This document shows, piece by piece, positions 17,448 to 25,459 of a stretch of DNA of 64,000 nucleotides. Every line of letters begins with the position of its first letter. Position 1 is the first letter of the stretch. Source of the stretch: Methanofollis ethanolicus (GTDB lineage: Archaea; Halobacteriota; Methanomicrobia; Methanomicrobiales; Methanofollaceae); contig NZ_BCNW01000001.1 of the NCBI RefSeq assembly GCF_001571385.1, forward strand, positions 2,046,001 to 2,110,000. The letters run 5' to 3'. The notes beneath the pieces are model-generated. The model saw only the letters and a program-made list of their open reading frames with translations. It ran no database searches and was not told where the DNA came from. The position numbers and the translations under genes were made by a program.

Positions 17448-18485
17448 TTAGAAGTCGGGCTTCGACTTCAGGGCCTCGACCAAGAGGGCAATGCCTCCCT
17501 CGATGTCCTTCATGTCGAGCACCTCGACAGGGGAGTGGATATAGCGGGTCGGGATGCTCAGAGTCGTCGAGGGGATGCCGCCGCGCTCCAGGTGGATGGA
17601 GGTGGCGTCGGTCGTGCCGCCCTTCCCGACCTCGAGCTGCACCTTGATCTCCTTTCCGGCCGCGGCCTTCCGCAACCAGGCGACGACCTTCTTGTTGGCG
17701 ATGAGGCCCCGGCCATTGCTGTCGACGATGGTAATGACCGGTCCTTCGCCCATCTGGAGGGAGGCGTCCTTCTTCTCGATGCCCGGGTGGTCGCCCGGGA
17801 TGGTGGTGTCGGTGGCGATGGCGCAGTCGGGGTTGAGGGAGTAGGCGACGGTCTTCGCGCCCTTCAGCCCGACCTCTTCCTGCACCGTGAAGACGCCGTA
17901 GATGGTGTGCGGCGACTGCACCGTCCGGAGGGCCTTGATCAGCATCACGCAGCCGGCCCTGTTGTCGAAGGCCTTGCCCGTCACCCTGCCGTTCGCAAGT
18001 TCGGCGAACTCGCGGTCGACGGTGACCGGTGTCCCGACCTCGATGCCGAGCTTCTCCGCGTCCTCGGCCGAGGCTGCGCCGACGTCGATGAACATGTCGT
18101 CCACCTTCAGGGGCTTCTTCCGGTCCTCCTCCTTCATCACATGGGGGGGCTTGCCGCCGACGACGCCGTACACCGGCCCCTTCGTCCCGTGGAGGATCAC
18201 GCGCTGGGCATAGAGCGTCGGGTCGAACCAGCCGCCGATGGTGACGAACCTGACAAAGCCCTTCTCGTCGACGTACTTGACCATCAGCCCGATCTCGTCC
18301 ATATGGGCTGCGAGCAGGACCGAGAAGTCGTCGCCCTTCTTCACCGCGATGAGGTTCCCCATCGTGTCCTCCCTGATCTCGTCGACGTACGGGGCGACCT
18401 CTTCCCTGATCACCGCCGCGACGCTCCCCTCGCTCCCGGAAATCCCGTGAGCGTTGGATAATTTCCTCAGCAACTCCTTTACCAT
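17448..18485 (-). CDS. M42 family metalloaminopeptidase
   Basis: 345 residues, typical of TET-type M42 peptidases, which assemble into large dodecameric aminopeptidases digesting peptides from proteasomes. Metal ligands and catalytic residues appear in order: AAHMDEIG, FDNRAGC, VQEEVGLKGA, ATDTTIPGDHPG and the C-terminal THYIHSP-like TRYIHSPVE. An AGGTGATC ribosome site precedes the ATG. It is the last gene of a likely hxlB-aminotransferase-peptidase cluster, with 27 bases to the aminotransferase. Confidence 0.92.
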   Translation of the reverse strand: MVKELLRKLSNAHGISGSEGSVAAVIREEVAPYVDEIREDTMGNLIAVKKGDDFSVLLAAHMDEIGLMVKYVDEKGFVRFVTIGGWFDPTLYAQRVILHGTKGPVYGVVGGKPPHVMKEEDRKKPLKVDDMFIDVGAASAEDAEKLGIEVGTPVTVDREFAELANGRVTGKAFDNRAGCVMLIKALRTVQSPHTIYGVFTVQEEVGLKGAKTVAYSLNPDCAIATDTTIPGDHPGIEKKDASLQMGEGPVITIVDSNGRGLIANKKVVAWLRKAAAGKEIKVQLEVGKGGTTDATSIHLERGGIPSTTLSIPTRYIHSPVEVLDMKDIEGGIALLVEALKSKPDF

Positions 18486-18512
18486 ACGATCACCTGTTTG
18501 TTCGGGATTATG

Positions 18513-19625
18513 TTAAGCTTCATCGACCGCTTCCCGGATCCGGCCGAGAGCACGCCGCAGATCGTCCTGCGAGGCGGCATAACTGAGACGGGCATAGCCG
18601 GGTGCGCGCGTGCCGAAGGCCGTGCCCGGCACGATGATCACGCCTTTCGCGATGATCCGGGCGAAGAGGTCCGCTTCCATCGGCACGAAGGCATAGAACG
18701 CGCCTTCGGGCGTGGGGAAGGAGAGGCCGAGGTCGGCGAGGCCGTCGCAGACGAGGTCGCGACGACGCCGATACTCCTCCCGCATCGCCGGGACCAGTGT
18801 CTGGTCGCCGGTCAGGGCCGCAAGGGCGGCGTACTGCGAGATCGAGGTGGCGCAGGCCTGGCAGTACTGGTGGACCTTGATGCACTCCTCGATCACCGCC
18901 TTCGGTGCGGCCATGTAGCCGAGGCGCCACCCGGTCATGGAGTAGGTCTTCGAGGTCGCATTGATCGTGATAACATCCTCGCCAAAGCGGGCCGCGCTCA
19001 CATGGGGTTTCCCGTATGTGAAGTGCTCGTAGACCTCGTCGGAGATGACGGTCACGCCCGCATCGGCGGCGTACTCCACCAGCGCCCTGATCGACTCCTC
19101 GCTCTCCACCATGCCTGTCGGGTTCGTCGGGGTGTTCAGCACGAAGAGGCGCGCGCCGTCCATCTGCTTCTTTGCCGCCTCCACATCGATATGGAGGGTG
19201 GCGTCGAGAGGGACGCCCTCCGGCCTCCCGCCTGCAAGGGTTGCAAGGGCCGCATAGGATACAAAGCCGGGATCGGTCATCAGGACGCGGTCCCCCTTCT
19301 CCACCAGGGCCTGCATCACGATGTGCATGGCCTCGCTTGCGCCCGCGGTGACGATCACCTGGTCGGGCGCGTACTGCAGGCCGTTCTCGCGGCCGAACTT
19401 CCCTGAGATCGCCTCTCTCAATTCGGGGACGCCGGAGTTCATCGTATACCCGGTCATCCCGTCGCGGATCGCCCTGATCCCCGCCTCACGAACGTGCGCC
19501 GGAGTCGGGAAGTCGGGTTGGCCGAGGCCGAGGTTGATGGCGTCCTTCCCCGCCCCCTCGAACATCCGCCTGATCCCCGAGATCTCGATCCCGCGGACCC
19601 TTTCTGCAAACCTATACCCAGTCAT
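18513..19625 (-). CDS. PLP-dependent aminotransferase, aspartate/aromatic class I
   Basis: About 370 residues of fold type I. The PLP lysine is in TSKTYSMTGWRLGYM; the substrate-carboxylate arginine is in the C-terminal YARLSYA. NLGLGQPDFPTPAHV and NTPTNPTG are family hallmarks. Amino donor specificity (Asp, Ala or aromatic) is unresolved. I choose ATG 19625 because it starts the conserved TGYRFAERV segment and avoids overlapping hxlB; ATG 19673 would add 16 residues and a 41-base overlap. Confidence 0.88.
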   Translation of the reverse strand: MTGYRFAERVRGIEISGIRRMFEGAGKDAINLGLGQPDFPTPAHVREAGIRAIRDGMTGYTMNSGVPELREAISGKFGRENGLQYAPDQVIVTAGASEAMHIVMQALVEKGDRVLMTDPGFVSYAALATLAGGRPEGVPLDATLHIDVEAAKKQMDGARLFVLNTPTNPTGMVESEESIRALVEYAADAGVTVISDEVYEHFTYGKPHVSAARFGEDVITINATSKTYSMTGWRLGYMAAPKAVIEECIKVHQYCQACATSISQYAALAALTGDQTLVPAMREEYRRRRDLVCDGLADLGLSFPTPEGAFYAFVPMEADLFARIIAKGVIIVPGTAFGTRAPGYARLSYAASQDDLRRALGRIREAVDEA

Positions 19626-19632
19626 ATGCCGG

Positions 19633-20232
19633 TCACTCGATATTGGCGTGCCTGCATTTGAGTGCTTCGACATCTGTCTCCGTGATCTCCATCAGGCGGG
19701 AGACAATCGCATCGGAGAAGACCATGCATGCCGTCTCGAAGATCGTGCCCAGCGGGGCAAAAGACTTGTGTTCGCCCATCATCTGCCGGATCTCAAACTC
19801 CACGGAGTCGTCCTTCACCTCGTCGCGGTGACTCTCGATCTCGACCATGCAATCGGCGATCTTCCCGATCCGGGAGTCCCGGTTGGAGGTGATCAGGCAG
19901 ACCCGGCCGCCGATCTCTTTCGAGGTCTCGGCAAGTTCGGCAACGGTCTTTGTCTTCCCTGACCCGGAAAAGACGACGAGCACGTCCCCGGCCTGCATGG
20001 CCGGCGTGATCGTCTCGCCGACGACAAAGGACTGCAGGCCGAGATGCATCAGCCGCATTGCAAATGCCTTTGCCACAAGGCCCGAGCGGCCTGCCCCGAG
20101 GACGTAGATCCTCTTTGCACAGAGGAGTTCCTGCAAAAGGGATTCCACCTCTGTGTCAGCGATCCTGTCGGCGATAGAACTGATTTTTGATGCCATCAGG
20201 CGCATCATATCCTGAACGTCGTGGTTCTCCAT
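19633..20232 (-). CDS. hxlB: 6-phospho-3-hexuloisomerase (SIS domain)
   Basis: 199 residues forming a single SIS domain: GAGRSGLVAKAFAMRLMHLG near residue 48, VFSGSGKT near 90, and an HRDEVKDDSVEFEIRQM segment. It interconverts arabino-3-hexulose 6-phosphate and fructose 6-phosphate. In archaea, together with hexulose-phosphate synthase, it runs the ribulose monophosphate route for pentose synthesis or formaldehyde handling. The synthase gene is not in this window. Confidence 0.85.
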   Translation of the reverse strand: MENHDVQDMMRLMASKISSIADRIADTEVESLLQELLCAKRIYVLGAGRSGLVAKAFAMRLMHLGLQSFVVGETITPAMQAGDVLVVFSGSGKTKTVAELAETSKEIGGRVCLITSNRDSRIGKIADCMVEIESHRDEVKDDSVEFEIRQMMGEHKSFAPLGTIFETACMVFSDAIVSRLMEITETDVEALKCRHANIE

Positions 20233-20327
20233 GATCCTTCAATAGGGGTGGTCGTGCCAACTAGATGAGAATATCGCGGATGTCCGGTTTCAGATGGGAA
20301 ATGTCATCTTTCAGGAGGGCAATGTCT

Positions 20328-21137
20328 ATGCAGACCGGTGGCATGATGCAACCCTATTACTCCTGCGACGGCGTGACTCTCTACCATGGCGATTCTGTCG
20401 AGTGCATGAATGCCATGCCTGCGGGCTCCGTCGACCTCATTTTTGCGGACCCGCCGTACAACCTCTCGAACGGCGGTTTCACCTGCCAGAGCGGGAGGAG
20501 GGCGCCCGTCGACAAGGGGGCGTGGGACCGGAGCGGCGGGATCAGGGAGGACTTTGACTTTCATTGCCGCTGGATAGAGGCCTGCAGCCGCCTTCTCAGG
20601 GACGGCGGGACGATCTGGATCAGCGGCACCTATCACTCGATCTATGCCTGCGGCTATGCCCTCCAGAGCCTCGGCTTCCATATCCTCAACGACATCTGCT
20701 GGTTCAAGCCGAACGCCCCCCCCAACCTGAGCACGCGCGTCTTCACGGCGAGTCATGAGACCCTGATATGGGCGCGGAAAGGGGAGGGCCGCCATACCTT
20801 CAACTATGACGAGATGAAGCACGGGGGGTGGGACTACGACGTCCTGAAACGTCCGGGAAAACAGATGCGCTCTGTCTGGTCTGTCCCGACACCGAAACGC
20901 TCGGAAAAAAAGGAGGGGAAACACCCGACCCAGAAACCCCTCGCCCTCCTTCAGCGCGTGATCCTGGCGAGTTCCTATGAGGACGACCTGGTGCTCGACC
21001 CCTTTGCCGGGAGTTCGACGACCGGGATCGCCGCATGTCTCCTCGGCCGCCGTTTTATCGGGATCGAGAAGGAGCAGACCTACCTCGACCTGTCGGTCAG
21101 GCGTTTCCGGGCGCTCCTCGGTGAGGACGACGAGTGA
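20328..21137 (+). CDS. orphan DNA methyltransferase, DpnA-like (N6-adenine)
   Basis: About 269 residues. The catalytic motif IV DPPYNLS (residues 41-47) comes before the SAM-binding motif FAGSSTTG near residue 230, the beta-type order. DPPY is usual for N6-adenine transfer. Segments GTIWISGTYHSIYACGYALQ and WFKPNAPPNLSTRVFTASHETL resemble M.DpnA-type GATC methylases, so GATC is a guess for the target. ATG 20328 has GGAGG nine bases upstream; ATG 20322 is the alternative. No restriction nuclease lies nearby, so it seems solitary. Confidence 0.82.
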   Translation: MQTGGMMQPYYSCDGVTLYHGDSVECMNAMPAGSVDLIFADPPYNLSNGGFTCQSGRRAPVDKGAWDRSGGIREDFDFHCRWIEACSRLLRDGGTIWISGTYHSIYACGYALQSLGFHILNDICWFKPNAPPNLSTRVFTASHETLIWARKGEGRHTFNYDEMKHGGWDYDVLKRPGKQMRSVWSVPTPKRSEKKEGKHPTQKPLALLQRVILASSYEDDLVLDPFAGSSTTGIAACLLGRRFIGIEKEQTYLDLSVRRFRALLGEDDE

Positions 21138-21143
21138 CGCTCC

Positions 21144-21638
21144 TCAGATGAAACGCTCGAAACGATCTTTTCCCGCCTTGCAGATCGGGCAGATCTCAGG
21201 TGGGTTCTCCCGGGCGCAGAGGTAGCCGCAGACCCTGCAGCGCCAGACCGGGAGAGGGAGAGACCCGGCGACCCTGCCTGATGGGCGTGCCTCTCCTTTT
21301 TTCGGCCCGCCCGGCGGGCGGCGTTCGGGAACGGGTTTCGCCTCCGCCTTCCCGGACGCGACCTCCGCGGAGACATAGAGGGCACAGTAGCAGGCCCCGT
21401 GATCGGTGAGGTCGGGGTCGCGGTAGTCACAGGGGCAGATGATGTCGAGGTCCGTCTCCCTTTCCCCGGTGGCGAGGCGGCAGGGGCATGCCGGGTAGCC
21501 GTACCTTTCCGTGTTGGTCAGGAGGCCCCGCACAAGTCCCGCGACGAACTCCCGGTCCGGGTTGAGGCGGTACCCCCCGGCCTCGGCCTCTTTTTTCAGG
21601 CGGAGATATTCTTTCTCGACCTGCTCGTCCGGGATCAT
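21144..21638 (-). CDS. ferredoxin:thioredoxin reductase catalytic subunit fused to rubredoxin-like domain
   Basis: 164 residues. Residues 20-95 form the FTR catalytic fold with CPC (51-53), CPC (68-70) and CYC (83-85), which hold the [4Fe-4S] cluster and the redox-active disulfide that passes electrons from ferredoxin to thioredoxin. After a Pro/Lys-rich linker (about 98-128), residues 131-160 carry CxxC...CxxC (C134, C137, C150, C153), a rubredoxin-type iron site. Its stop overlaps the start side of the upstream glutaredoxin-like gene by four bases, so that protein is the likely redox partner. Confidence 0.88.
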   Translation of the reverse strand: MIPDEQVEKEYLRLKKEAEAGGYRLNPDREFVAGLVRGLLTNTERYGYPACPCRLATGERETDLDIICPCDYRDPDLTDHGACYCALYVSAEVASGKAEAKPVPERRPPGGPKKGEARPSGRVAGSLPLPVWRCRVCGYLCARENPPEICPICKAGKDRFERFI

Positions 21639-21916
21639 TCCGCGAGGGCCTCCCTGATCTCGTTCTCCTGGTAACCGATGATCGCCTTCCCATTGATCAC
21701 AAGTGTCGGAAACGAACCGAGGGGGTTGTAGAGTTGCAACATCTCAGAATAGGTCTGTTCCATCTCGTCCTTCGGGAGCTGGTCGACAAAGACGTAGTCG
21801 AAGGCGACGCCGAGCGAGGAGAGGAATTCTTTCGTCTTTGCACACCACCCGCAGGTGCTCAGGGCATAGAGGTAGATCGGGCCCCGGTCTTTTCCGTCCA
21901 CATGTATCATATCCAT
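21635..21916 (-). CDS. glutaredoxin/NrdH-like disulfide protein
   Basis: 93 residues with a thioredoxin fold and active site CGWC (C22-C25) after the first strand, a cis-proline FPTLV near residue 71, and GYQENEIREAL at the end. It is shorter than thioredoxin and close to glutaredoxin or NrdH in layout. Co-translated (ATGA overlap) with the FTR-rubredoxin gene, it is probably reduced by that enzyme. Targets are unknown. Confidence 0.85.
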   Translation of the reverse strand: MDMIHVDGKDRGPIYLYALSTCGWCAKTKEFLSSLGVAFDYVFVDQLPKDEMEQTYSEMLQLYNPLGSFPTLVINGKAIIGYQENEIREALAE

Positions 21917-22013
21917 AGTATCTCAATGCGAGGATGAACCGGCCTTCTCATAAGGATTTCGGAGTGATGCGGATCAGAAGATTGATGCTGCCGCATCGCC
22001 TCCGGTGGCGTGC

Positions 22014-22337
22014 ATGCTGCCCCTCGAGGTCTACGACGCGGCCGCCAATGCCTTCAGACTCATCGGGGCCATCATCATCATCTACGGCGGGATCAAGGCG
22101 GCTGCGGAGACGCTGGGGAAGGAGGTGCTCGGGCGGCCCCTCGGGTACGGTGAGATCAGGCGGGATTTCACCATAAAAATCGTTTTCGGCCTGGACTTCC
22201 TCATCGCCGCCGACATCCTCCAGACACTCGTCACGCCCTCACAGGAGGAGATCCTCTTCCTCGGCAGCATCGTCATCATCAGGACGGTCCTCGGGTACTT
22301 CCTCACCAAAGAGGCGACCGAGTTCAATCTGGACTGA
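22014..22337 (+). CDS. DUF1622 membrane protein
   Basis: 107 residues with three hydrophobic segments (about residues 15-28, 50-65 and 78-95) and the LGRPLGYGEIRRDFTIKIVFGLDFLIAADIL pattern of DUF1622, a family of small inner-membrane proteins without known function. ATG 22014 is chosen; GTG 22005 would add three residues. It stands alone, followed by the composite repeat. Confidence 0.75.
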   Translation: MLPLEVYDAAANAFRLIGAIIIIYGGIKAAAETLGKEVLGRPLGYGEIRRDFTIKIVFGLDFLIAADILQTLVTPSQEEILFLGSIVIIRTVLGYFLTKEATEFNLD

Positions 22338-22355
22338 GAAGATTTTCGCTTCAAG

Positions 22356-22511
22356 GGCTCTGTAGAATTCCTCTTCCATAGGTTGATAGCGCATGCTGAT
22401 CCTCTGCCTTCCCCTCCCCCTTCGCCAGGGGACTTTTGCCCCAGGCCACTCAAAAACCTACGGTCCGTGGCACATCGAAGATGTGCACGCACAGGAAAAT
22501 CTTCGATTTTC
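22356..22511. repeat. left part of an older MITE-like element
   Basis: Begins GGCTCTGTAGAATTCC, then the subterminal block GGTTGATAGCGCATGCTGATCC also seen in the 53.7 and 58.8 kb copies, a GC hairpin and an AT hairpin (GAAAATC-TTC-GATTTTC, 22494-22510). It is interrupted after 22511 by a second complete element. Its remaining part resumes at 22755. No right terminal repeat was found. Confidence 0.65.
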
Positions 22512-22746
22512 GGCTCTGTAGAAACCCTCACCTTTTCCGTGTATGAACGTGACCCAACCGCCTTCCTCCATCTTTGCACCGGGGGACTTTTGCCCCCGGA
22601 CCCCCGCGCGAGGATTGGACCTCAAAAGGGCAAACGTGCATCTTGAAGAGGGGACTGCCCTCCACCCCCCTATCCTCATGGCGAGGGGGGCCAGGGGGTG
22701 GCAGCCCCCCGGACGAGACACTCCAGAATAGGATTTCTACAGAGCC
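22512..22746. mobile_element. complete MITE-like element nested in another copy
   Basis: 235 bp bounded by GGCTCTGTAGAAA on the left and TTTCTACAGAGCC on the right (13-bp perfect inverted repeats). The 8-mer CGATTTTC occurs immediately before (22504-22511) and after (22747-22754), a clean target duplication. The interior holds GC-rich hairpin modules (CCGGGGGAC-TTTT-GCCCCCGG near 22588) and no coding capacity. It must be moved in trans by a transposase encoded elsewhere; the end sequence and 8-bp duplication are like those of the IS6 family. Confidence 0.85.
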
Positions 22747-22754
22747 CGATTTTC

Positions 22755-22888
22755 CGTATTCTCGACTCCCTTCGGTCGTCCCCGCTCAGGATTAGACCGG
22801 GGAAGACAGAACAGATAACCCTGAAAGGGGGATTGCTGTCTACCCCACTATCCTAATGGAGGGGGGAACGGGGGGCTTTGCCCCCCGG
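22755..22888. repeat. right part of the interrupted MITE-like element
   Basis: Continues the older element after the nested insertion with a CCCCGCTCAGGATTAGACCG block and ends in CGGGGGGCTTTGCCCCCCGG. It matches the right half of the 17.1 kb repeat. The following 110 bases to 22998 contain no gene. Confidence 0.55.
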
Positions 22889-22998
22889 AGGAGAGCGCAG
22901 ATCCACCACCTTCCCTTCAATCTAGATCCGGAGTTTCACCCCCCACAGCGAAGACTTCGTCTGCTTTCCCCCTTGCCGGATTTCCGGTTGTCTGAGTT

Positions 22999-23682
22999 TC
23001 AGATCCCCAGGATCCCGATGATGTCCCTGATGTCGTGGAGAACGAAGTCCGGCCTGCAGAGGGGGGCCGGGCCGTCGCTCCTGTCGCCGTACAGGGCGTA
23101 GGCCGTCTTCATGCCGAGACCCTGCGCCGGTTCGATCTCGCGCCTGATGCTGTCGCCGACGACCATCGCCTCCGCGGCGTTGGCAGGGAGGGCCCTGAGG
23201 GCGTAGAGGAAGGACGCAGGGTCTGGCTTTCTCTGCCCCGAGATATCGGGGGTGACGATACAGGAGAAGTACTCGCTGAGCCTGGCCTTCTCAAGCCTCC
23301 TCTTTGCCTGGGAGGAGTGGGCGTCGGTGACGATTGCAAGGGGAATACCCGCGTCAGAAAGAGAGGAAAGGGTCTCGGCCGCCCCCTCGTACGGAGAGAT
23401 GGCGGCGAGTTTCGTCTTCTCGTAGACGGTGCAGCACCGAGGAAATGACGCGGCAGGGGCGTTGATGTCCCTGATATAGTCGAGGATGTTTCCCGGGTCC
23501 TCGAAACCGACCCCCGGCCTCCGGAAGTACTGGTAGAGATCTTCGCCGTCGCCCACTTTGAGAAAGTCCACGACGGCATGGCATGCCGCCTGCTTTGCGG
23601 TGACGAAGTCCCAGAGCGTGTTGTCCATGTCGAAGAGGAGGGCCTTTACCTCTCTATTCCGAGGGCCAGAAGATGTCTGCAT
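22999..23682 (-). CDS. HAD superfamily hydrolase
   Basis: 227 residues with all HAD motifs: I DMDNTLWDF (nucleophile Asp, residues about 18-26), II VTDAHSS, III lysine in GQRKPDPASF, and IV GDSIRREIEPAQ. The cap insertion after motif I is helical, giving a phosphatase/haloacid-dehalogenase subfamily I enzyme. The substrate is unpredictable. The start overlaps the PIN-domain gene by 37 bases and no later in-frame start precedes motif I, so the two are very probably co-translated. Confidence 0.85.
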   Translation of the reverse strand: MQTSSGPRNREVKALLFDMDNTLWDFVTAKQAACHAVVDFLKVGDGEDLYQYFRRPGVGFEDPGNILDYIRDINAPAASFPRCCTVYEKTKLAAISPYEGAAETLSSLSDAGIPLAIVTDAHSSQAKRRLEKARLSEYFSCIVTPDISGQRKPDPASFLYALRALPANAAEAMVVGDSIRREIEPAQGLGMKTAYALYGDRSDGPAPLCRPDFVLHDIRDIIGILGI

Positions 23683-24662
23683 GCGTCCACGTCCAGTGCA
23701 AACTCTGTATGCAGATGCTCATCTATGAATGTTAGTTTGAAGGCATCGGCGTTGTTGCCCTTGCCGCCGTACTCGCTGAAGATGCAGGTCCCCTCCATCT
23801 CCACGACCCCGAAGGTCACGGCAAGGTCGGCGATGAAACCGAGGAGCGCTTCCGGGGAGACCGTCCGCGGCCGTGCATGGTACGGCACCCTGAAGAGGAA
23901 GTACTCGAGACCGTCGGCGTCGCAGAGGTCGGCCATCGCGGCGTCGGCGGTGAGGAGGACGGGGAGGCTGAAGCGCTCCTCCTCGAACCGCCTGAGCGCC
24001 CTGACGATGAACTGGTCGTTCTCCCGCGTGGCATGGGTGGCCTTCTGGCCCGATTCGAGGAGGATGGCGCGGTCGCGGAGCGCCCTGTACTCGGCCATCG
24101 CACGGTATGCCGCTTTTCTCGACTTCTTCTTCCGCCTGTTCTCGAACTCCGCGATGATCCATTCTTTTTCCGGGGCGCCTGCAATGAGTTCGCCGATCAG
24201 GCGGGCCGAGTACTTGTGGTTCATGACGTACTCGATCTCCTGCCTGACCACGTCGACTAATATCGTCTCTTCGGGTTGGAGGGCGCCAGTGACGGTGACG
24301 AACCGGTGGTACAGGAGGTTGGTGTCGATGCCGTAGTACACGTCCTTCCGGAGGCCCCTGTACAGGTCGGCCCGCGTCACGAACTCGTCGAGGTTCTCGT
24401 AGGCGGTGATCCCGCTCGCAAGGAGGCATTCCTCGAAGTCGGTGAAGAGGGGCATCTCCTGCGCGTGCTCCCCGAATTGTTCGGCACCGTCGAAAAAGTC
24501 CTCGTACCGGCAGAGGACTGTGATCGCATACCCGTCACCGGCAGGACGGGCGGAGAGCAGGTCGGTCCCGTAGACCGGATACGAGAGGGTGAAGCCGTCG
24601 GCAAAGAGGTTTGCAAGGACGACCAGTTCCCTGCCCTCGACCACCTCGCTGGCGCCCGGCAT
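23646..24662 (-). CDS. PIN-domain protein with long N-terminal extension
   Basis: 338 residues. The C-terminal two thirds has PIN nuclease features: GIDTNLLY (D113), QEIEYVMNHK (E142), ENDQFIVRAL (D216) and LTADAAMADLC (D240), the four-acid arrangement for Mg2+-dependent RNA cleavage. Residues 1-105 form an unrecognised domain and residues 255-338 a second extension, both much larger than in VapC toxins (about 130 residues). The start at 24662 overlaps the stop of the CARF-like gene (TGATG); upstream in-frame starts lie in that gene. An RNase controlled by the neighbouring sensor is the natural inference. Confidence 0.7.
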   Translation of the reverse strand: MPGASEVVEGRELVVLANLFADGFTLSYPVYGTDLLSARPAGDGYAITVLCRYEDFFDGAEQFGEHAQEMPLFTDFEECLLASGITAYENLDEFVTRADLYRGLRKDVYYGIDTNLLYHRFVTVTGALQPEETILVDVVRQEIEYVMNHKYSARLIGELIAGAPEKEWIIAEFENRRKKKSRKAAYRAMAEYRALRDRAILLESGQKATHATRENDQFIVRALRRFEEERFSLPVLLTADAAMADLCDADGLEYFLFRVPYHARPRTVSPEALLGFIADLAVTFGVVEMEGTCIFSEYGGKGNNADAFKLTFIDEHLHTEFALDVDACRHLLALGIER

Positions 24663-25156
24663 CAGGCCCCTCCTGCAAGGTCGTGGAGGGTCTGGAGGTG
24701 GAACGGGATCATCGGGTGCGGCAGGGGGAGGGGGCCGCCGCCATGCAAGCCGAGGTAGAAGATGTGCGCCGGGGCGATGCCGGCGTCGGCCAGGGCCAGG
24801 CAGGCCGCAACGATGAGGGCCTTCCTCCCTGGCGTGATGTCGAGGGCGATCTCGTACCCCTCCGCGACGCGGCCGCGGGCAAGGTCGAGCACCGTCCCGG
24901 CGGCTCCGGCAAAGTCGCCGCACGGCACCGCGGTCACCGAGACGACAGGCGAGGTCACGTACCTCCGCGAGATGATCCCGATCCCTTCGACGGTCGTGGC
25001 CGTGCCGGGCATGTACGGTGTCTCCGAGACGATATGAACCTCGTCGGGGAGGCAGCGCCCCTCCCGCAGGACGGCGTGGTAGGTGTTGAGGAGCGCCCAG
25101 ACTGACCGTCCGGCAAAAGTGATGTATGTTGTCCTGCCCCGGGTCCCTGATCCCAT
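24662..25156 (-). CDS. CARF-like ligand-binding domain protein
   Basis: 164 residues. The N-terminus YITFAGRSVWALLNTYHAVL and the later ALDITPGRKALIVAACLALADAG (D106 to K112 is DITPGRK) look like the first-strand loop and the DxTxGxK-type motif of CARF domains, the Rossmann-like sensors of cyclic oligoadenylate in type III CRISPR systems. No effector domain is fused; the overlapping downstream gene encodes a PIN protein. No cas gene or CRISPR array lies in the window. The fold assignment rests on motif resemblance only. Confidence 0.5.
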   Translation of the reverse strand: MGSGTRGRTTYITFAGRSVWALLNTYHAVLREGRCLPDEVHIVSETPYMPGTATTVEGIGIISRRYVTSPVVSVTAVPCGDFAGAAGTVLDLARGRVAEGYEIALDITPGRKALIVAACLALADAGIAPAHIFYLGLHGGGPLPLPHPMIPFHLQTLHDLAGGA

Positions 25157-25343
25157 GATGGGGAGTCGGGGGCGAGGGTTAAAAAAAGCTCTGCTGAAGG
25201 CGGCGGGGTAGAGAGATCTCCTCTTCTCCGGGGTGCTGCCCCCAAGACTTCTTCTCTCCTTCTTCTGCGACAGACGATGACTTCCCCCATCCGTTCAGGG
25301 ATCTGCGGAAGGGGTACATTTTTCCGATCAGATGTATATTTTT

Positions 25344-25368
25344 GTGAATACTTATAGCAAAAATTCAC
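25344..25368. promoter_or_regulatory. candidate operator (GTGAAT-N13-ATTCAC)
   Basis: A 6-bp perfect inverted repeat in the AT-rich 303-bp gap upstream of the ABC importer, about 35 bases before the TATA box. Its position would suit a metal-responsive activator or repressor. Short and unverified. Confidence 0.25.
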
Positions 25369-25404
25369 CACACTTTTAATCTGGTATGTGTTCCTCATTA
25401 CATA

Positions 25405-25414
25405 CTTTAAAATA
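25405..25414 (+). promoter_or_regulatory. TATA box of the ABC importer operon
   Basis: CTTTAAAATA lies 46 bases before the ATG at 25460. Transcription would begin near 25438, leaving a short leader with GGAG at 25445-25448. Confidence 0.5.
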
Positions 25415-25459
25415 GGTGCGCTTAAGTAGTATTTTTGTATCAATGGAGTTGGCAAATAT

